Source of the DNA: Arachidicoccus sp. BS20
GTDB lineage: Bacteria; Bacteroidota; Bacteroidia; Chitinophagales; Chitinophagaceae
Direction: 5' to 3'
DNA length: 64,000 bases
NCBI RefSeq assembly: GCF_001659705.1
Contig: NZ_CP015971.1
Coordinates: forward strand, 1,426,001-1,490,000
The position numbers and the translations under genes were made by a program. Of the stretch, positions 63,243 to 64,000 are shown in pieces (positions within the stretch are counted from its first letter, which is position 1; the number at the start of each line of letters is the position of its first letter). The notes below the pieces were generated by a model. That model worked only from the letters and a program-made list of their open reading frames with translations. It ran no database searches and was not told where the DNA came from.

Positions 63243-64000
63243 TTATTCCCAAGAAAATTTTACTCCTAAGCCGGCATATCCCGATAAAGAAACAACACCG
63301 TTTTTAATATTCAAGCCCTCGGGTTTATTGGTTTTTAAAAGCAAAGGACCATCCACATCCACCAAATCGAGCTGAGGCAGAAAATTTGCAACCGCAGCAG
63401 AGCCTATTTCGGTTTCATTCATGCTGCCCATCATCACTTTTAAGTTGAGTTCACGGGCGCGTTTTATCATACGCAACGCAGGCGTAATGCCGCTGCATTT
63501 TGTAAGCTTGATATTGATGCCGTTAAAATGATTGAAACATTTTTCAACATCGTTTTCAAATACACAGCTTTCATCGGCAAACAATGGAATGGGAGATTCT
63601 TTGTATAAAATTTTCATGCCTTCCCAATTATCTTTTGCCAAAGGTTGTTCAATCATTTCAACGCCAAGTTCTTTCAGCTTTGGTATTTTTTGCAAGGCTT
63701 CGTACAAAGTCCAGCCGGCATTTGCATCTACGCGGAAAGTCGCATCTGTCAAGGTTCGGAGCGATTGCACGATTTCAATATCTTCATCTGTGCCTAATTT
63801 TATTTTATAAACCGGATAAGGATTTGCCTTGATTTTTTCTTGCATTTTTTCAATCGAATCTATACCGATGGTATAATCGCAAAGCGGAACATTTTTCCAT
63901 TCGGTTTGCCATAATTTATACAAAGGTCGCCCTTTTAATTTTCCATACAAATCCCAACAAGCCATGTCTAATGCACAAACCAAAAACGGGTTTTGCGGAA
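63243..64000 (-). CDS. Dipeptide epimerase (enolase superfamily), 5' end outside window
   Basis: The C-terminal 252 or so residues of a mandelate racemase/enolase fold protein; the coding frame is open through the right edge (Pro-Gln-Asn-Pro-Phe-Leu precede Val-Cys-Ala-Leu-Asp), so the start is outside and the TTG at 63983 should not be used. Features: ALDMACWDLYGKLKG, the K-x-K pair in VYKIKLGTD, Asp in RVDANAGWTL, Glu in MIEQPL, Asp/Glu in FADESCVF, and the second base Lys in INIKLTKCSG. This set fits L-Ala-D/L-Glu or related dipeptide epimerases of peptidoglycan recycling. Confidence 0.88.
   Translation of the reverse strand, partial: PQNPFLVCALDMACWDLYGKLKGRPLYKLWQTEWKNVPLCDYTIGIDSIEKMQEKIKANPYPVYKIKLGTDEDIEIVQSLRTLTDATFRVDANAGWTLYEALQKIPKLKELGVEMIEQPLAKDNWEGMKILYKESPIPLFADESCVFENDVEKCFNHFNGINIKLTKCSGITPALRMIKRARELNLKVMMGSMNETEIGSAAVANFLPQLDLVDVDGPLLLKTNKPEGLNIKNGVVSLSGYAGLGVKFSWE

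Overview
The window looks like a chromosomal segment from a Bacteroidota bacterium, most likely of the family Chitinophagaceae. The evidence is: paired SusC/SusD outer-membrane genes run by an ECF sigma factor and a FecR anti-sigma factor; a secreted protein ending in a type IX secretion (T9SS) type A sorting domain; promoter cores of the form TTTG-N18/19-TAnnTTTG; AT-rich intergenic DNA carrying short palindromic repeats of kinds often seen in this phylum; and many lineage-typical families (DUF1543, DUF4861, YqgE, class III aminotransferase, GldG-like proteins). I saw no rRNA, tRNA, CRISPR array, transposase or prophage. The first and last genes are cut by the window edges.

Layout. 1-8.7 kb: end of a universal stress protein, an MFS transporter, then a same-strand run of enolase, inorganic pyrophosphatase, two tandem metallophosphoesterases, a Nudix hydrolase and two MutS-like ATPases, the first broken by a single-base frameshift. 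8.7-12.3 kb: a DUF1345 membrane protein, then the remains of a glycan-use locus: an endo-beta-N-acetylglucosaminidase, a SusD gene without its 5' part, and the first 40 or so codons of an ECF sigma gene joined directly to it. 12.4-20.6 kb: SDR, SAM-hydrolase fold protein, lpxB, a T9SS cargo protein, two tandem XRE regulators, and glgA-glgC. 20.7-34 kb: a co-directional block of ECF sigma, FecR, SusC, SusD, ABC ATPase, fused GldF/GldG-like permease and two MutS-core ATPases. This is the best candidate in the window for an undescribed system.

34-50.3 kb is mostly housekeeping: YqgE, an RNA pseudouridine synthase, a glycosyltransferase, aminopeptidase P, an SGNH hydrolase, pssA, purS, rsmI, rnhA, an aminotransferase, a LytS-like sensor interrupted by an in-frame TGA, a secreted Gfo/Idh/MocA oxidoreductase, tatC, nth and an OmpR/PhoR-type two-component pair. 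50.4-56 kb: a large secreted protein with a possible caspase-like His/Cys pair, a Lys/Ala-rich exported protein, DUF1543, a uracil-DNA-glycosylase-fold protein and release factor 3.

56.4-63.1 kb is a uronate-use operon on the minus strand (LacI regulator, GH88 unsaturated glucuronyl hydrolase, KduD, KduI, DUF4861, an NTF2-like protein and a class D beta-lactamase-like protein lacking the catalytic Ser and Lys). A LacI-type operator lies upstream. The window ends inside an enolase-superfamily dipeptide epimerase.

Three genes are visibly damaged: one by a frameshift, one by a nonsense codon and one by a large deletion. Either the strain is losing functions, or some of these are sequence errors. 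Each can be tested separately.
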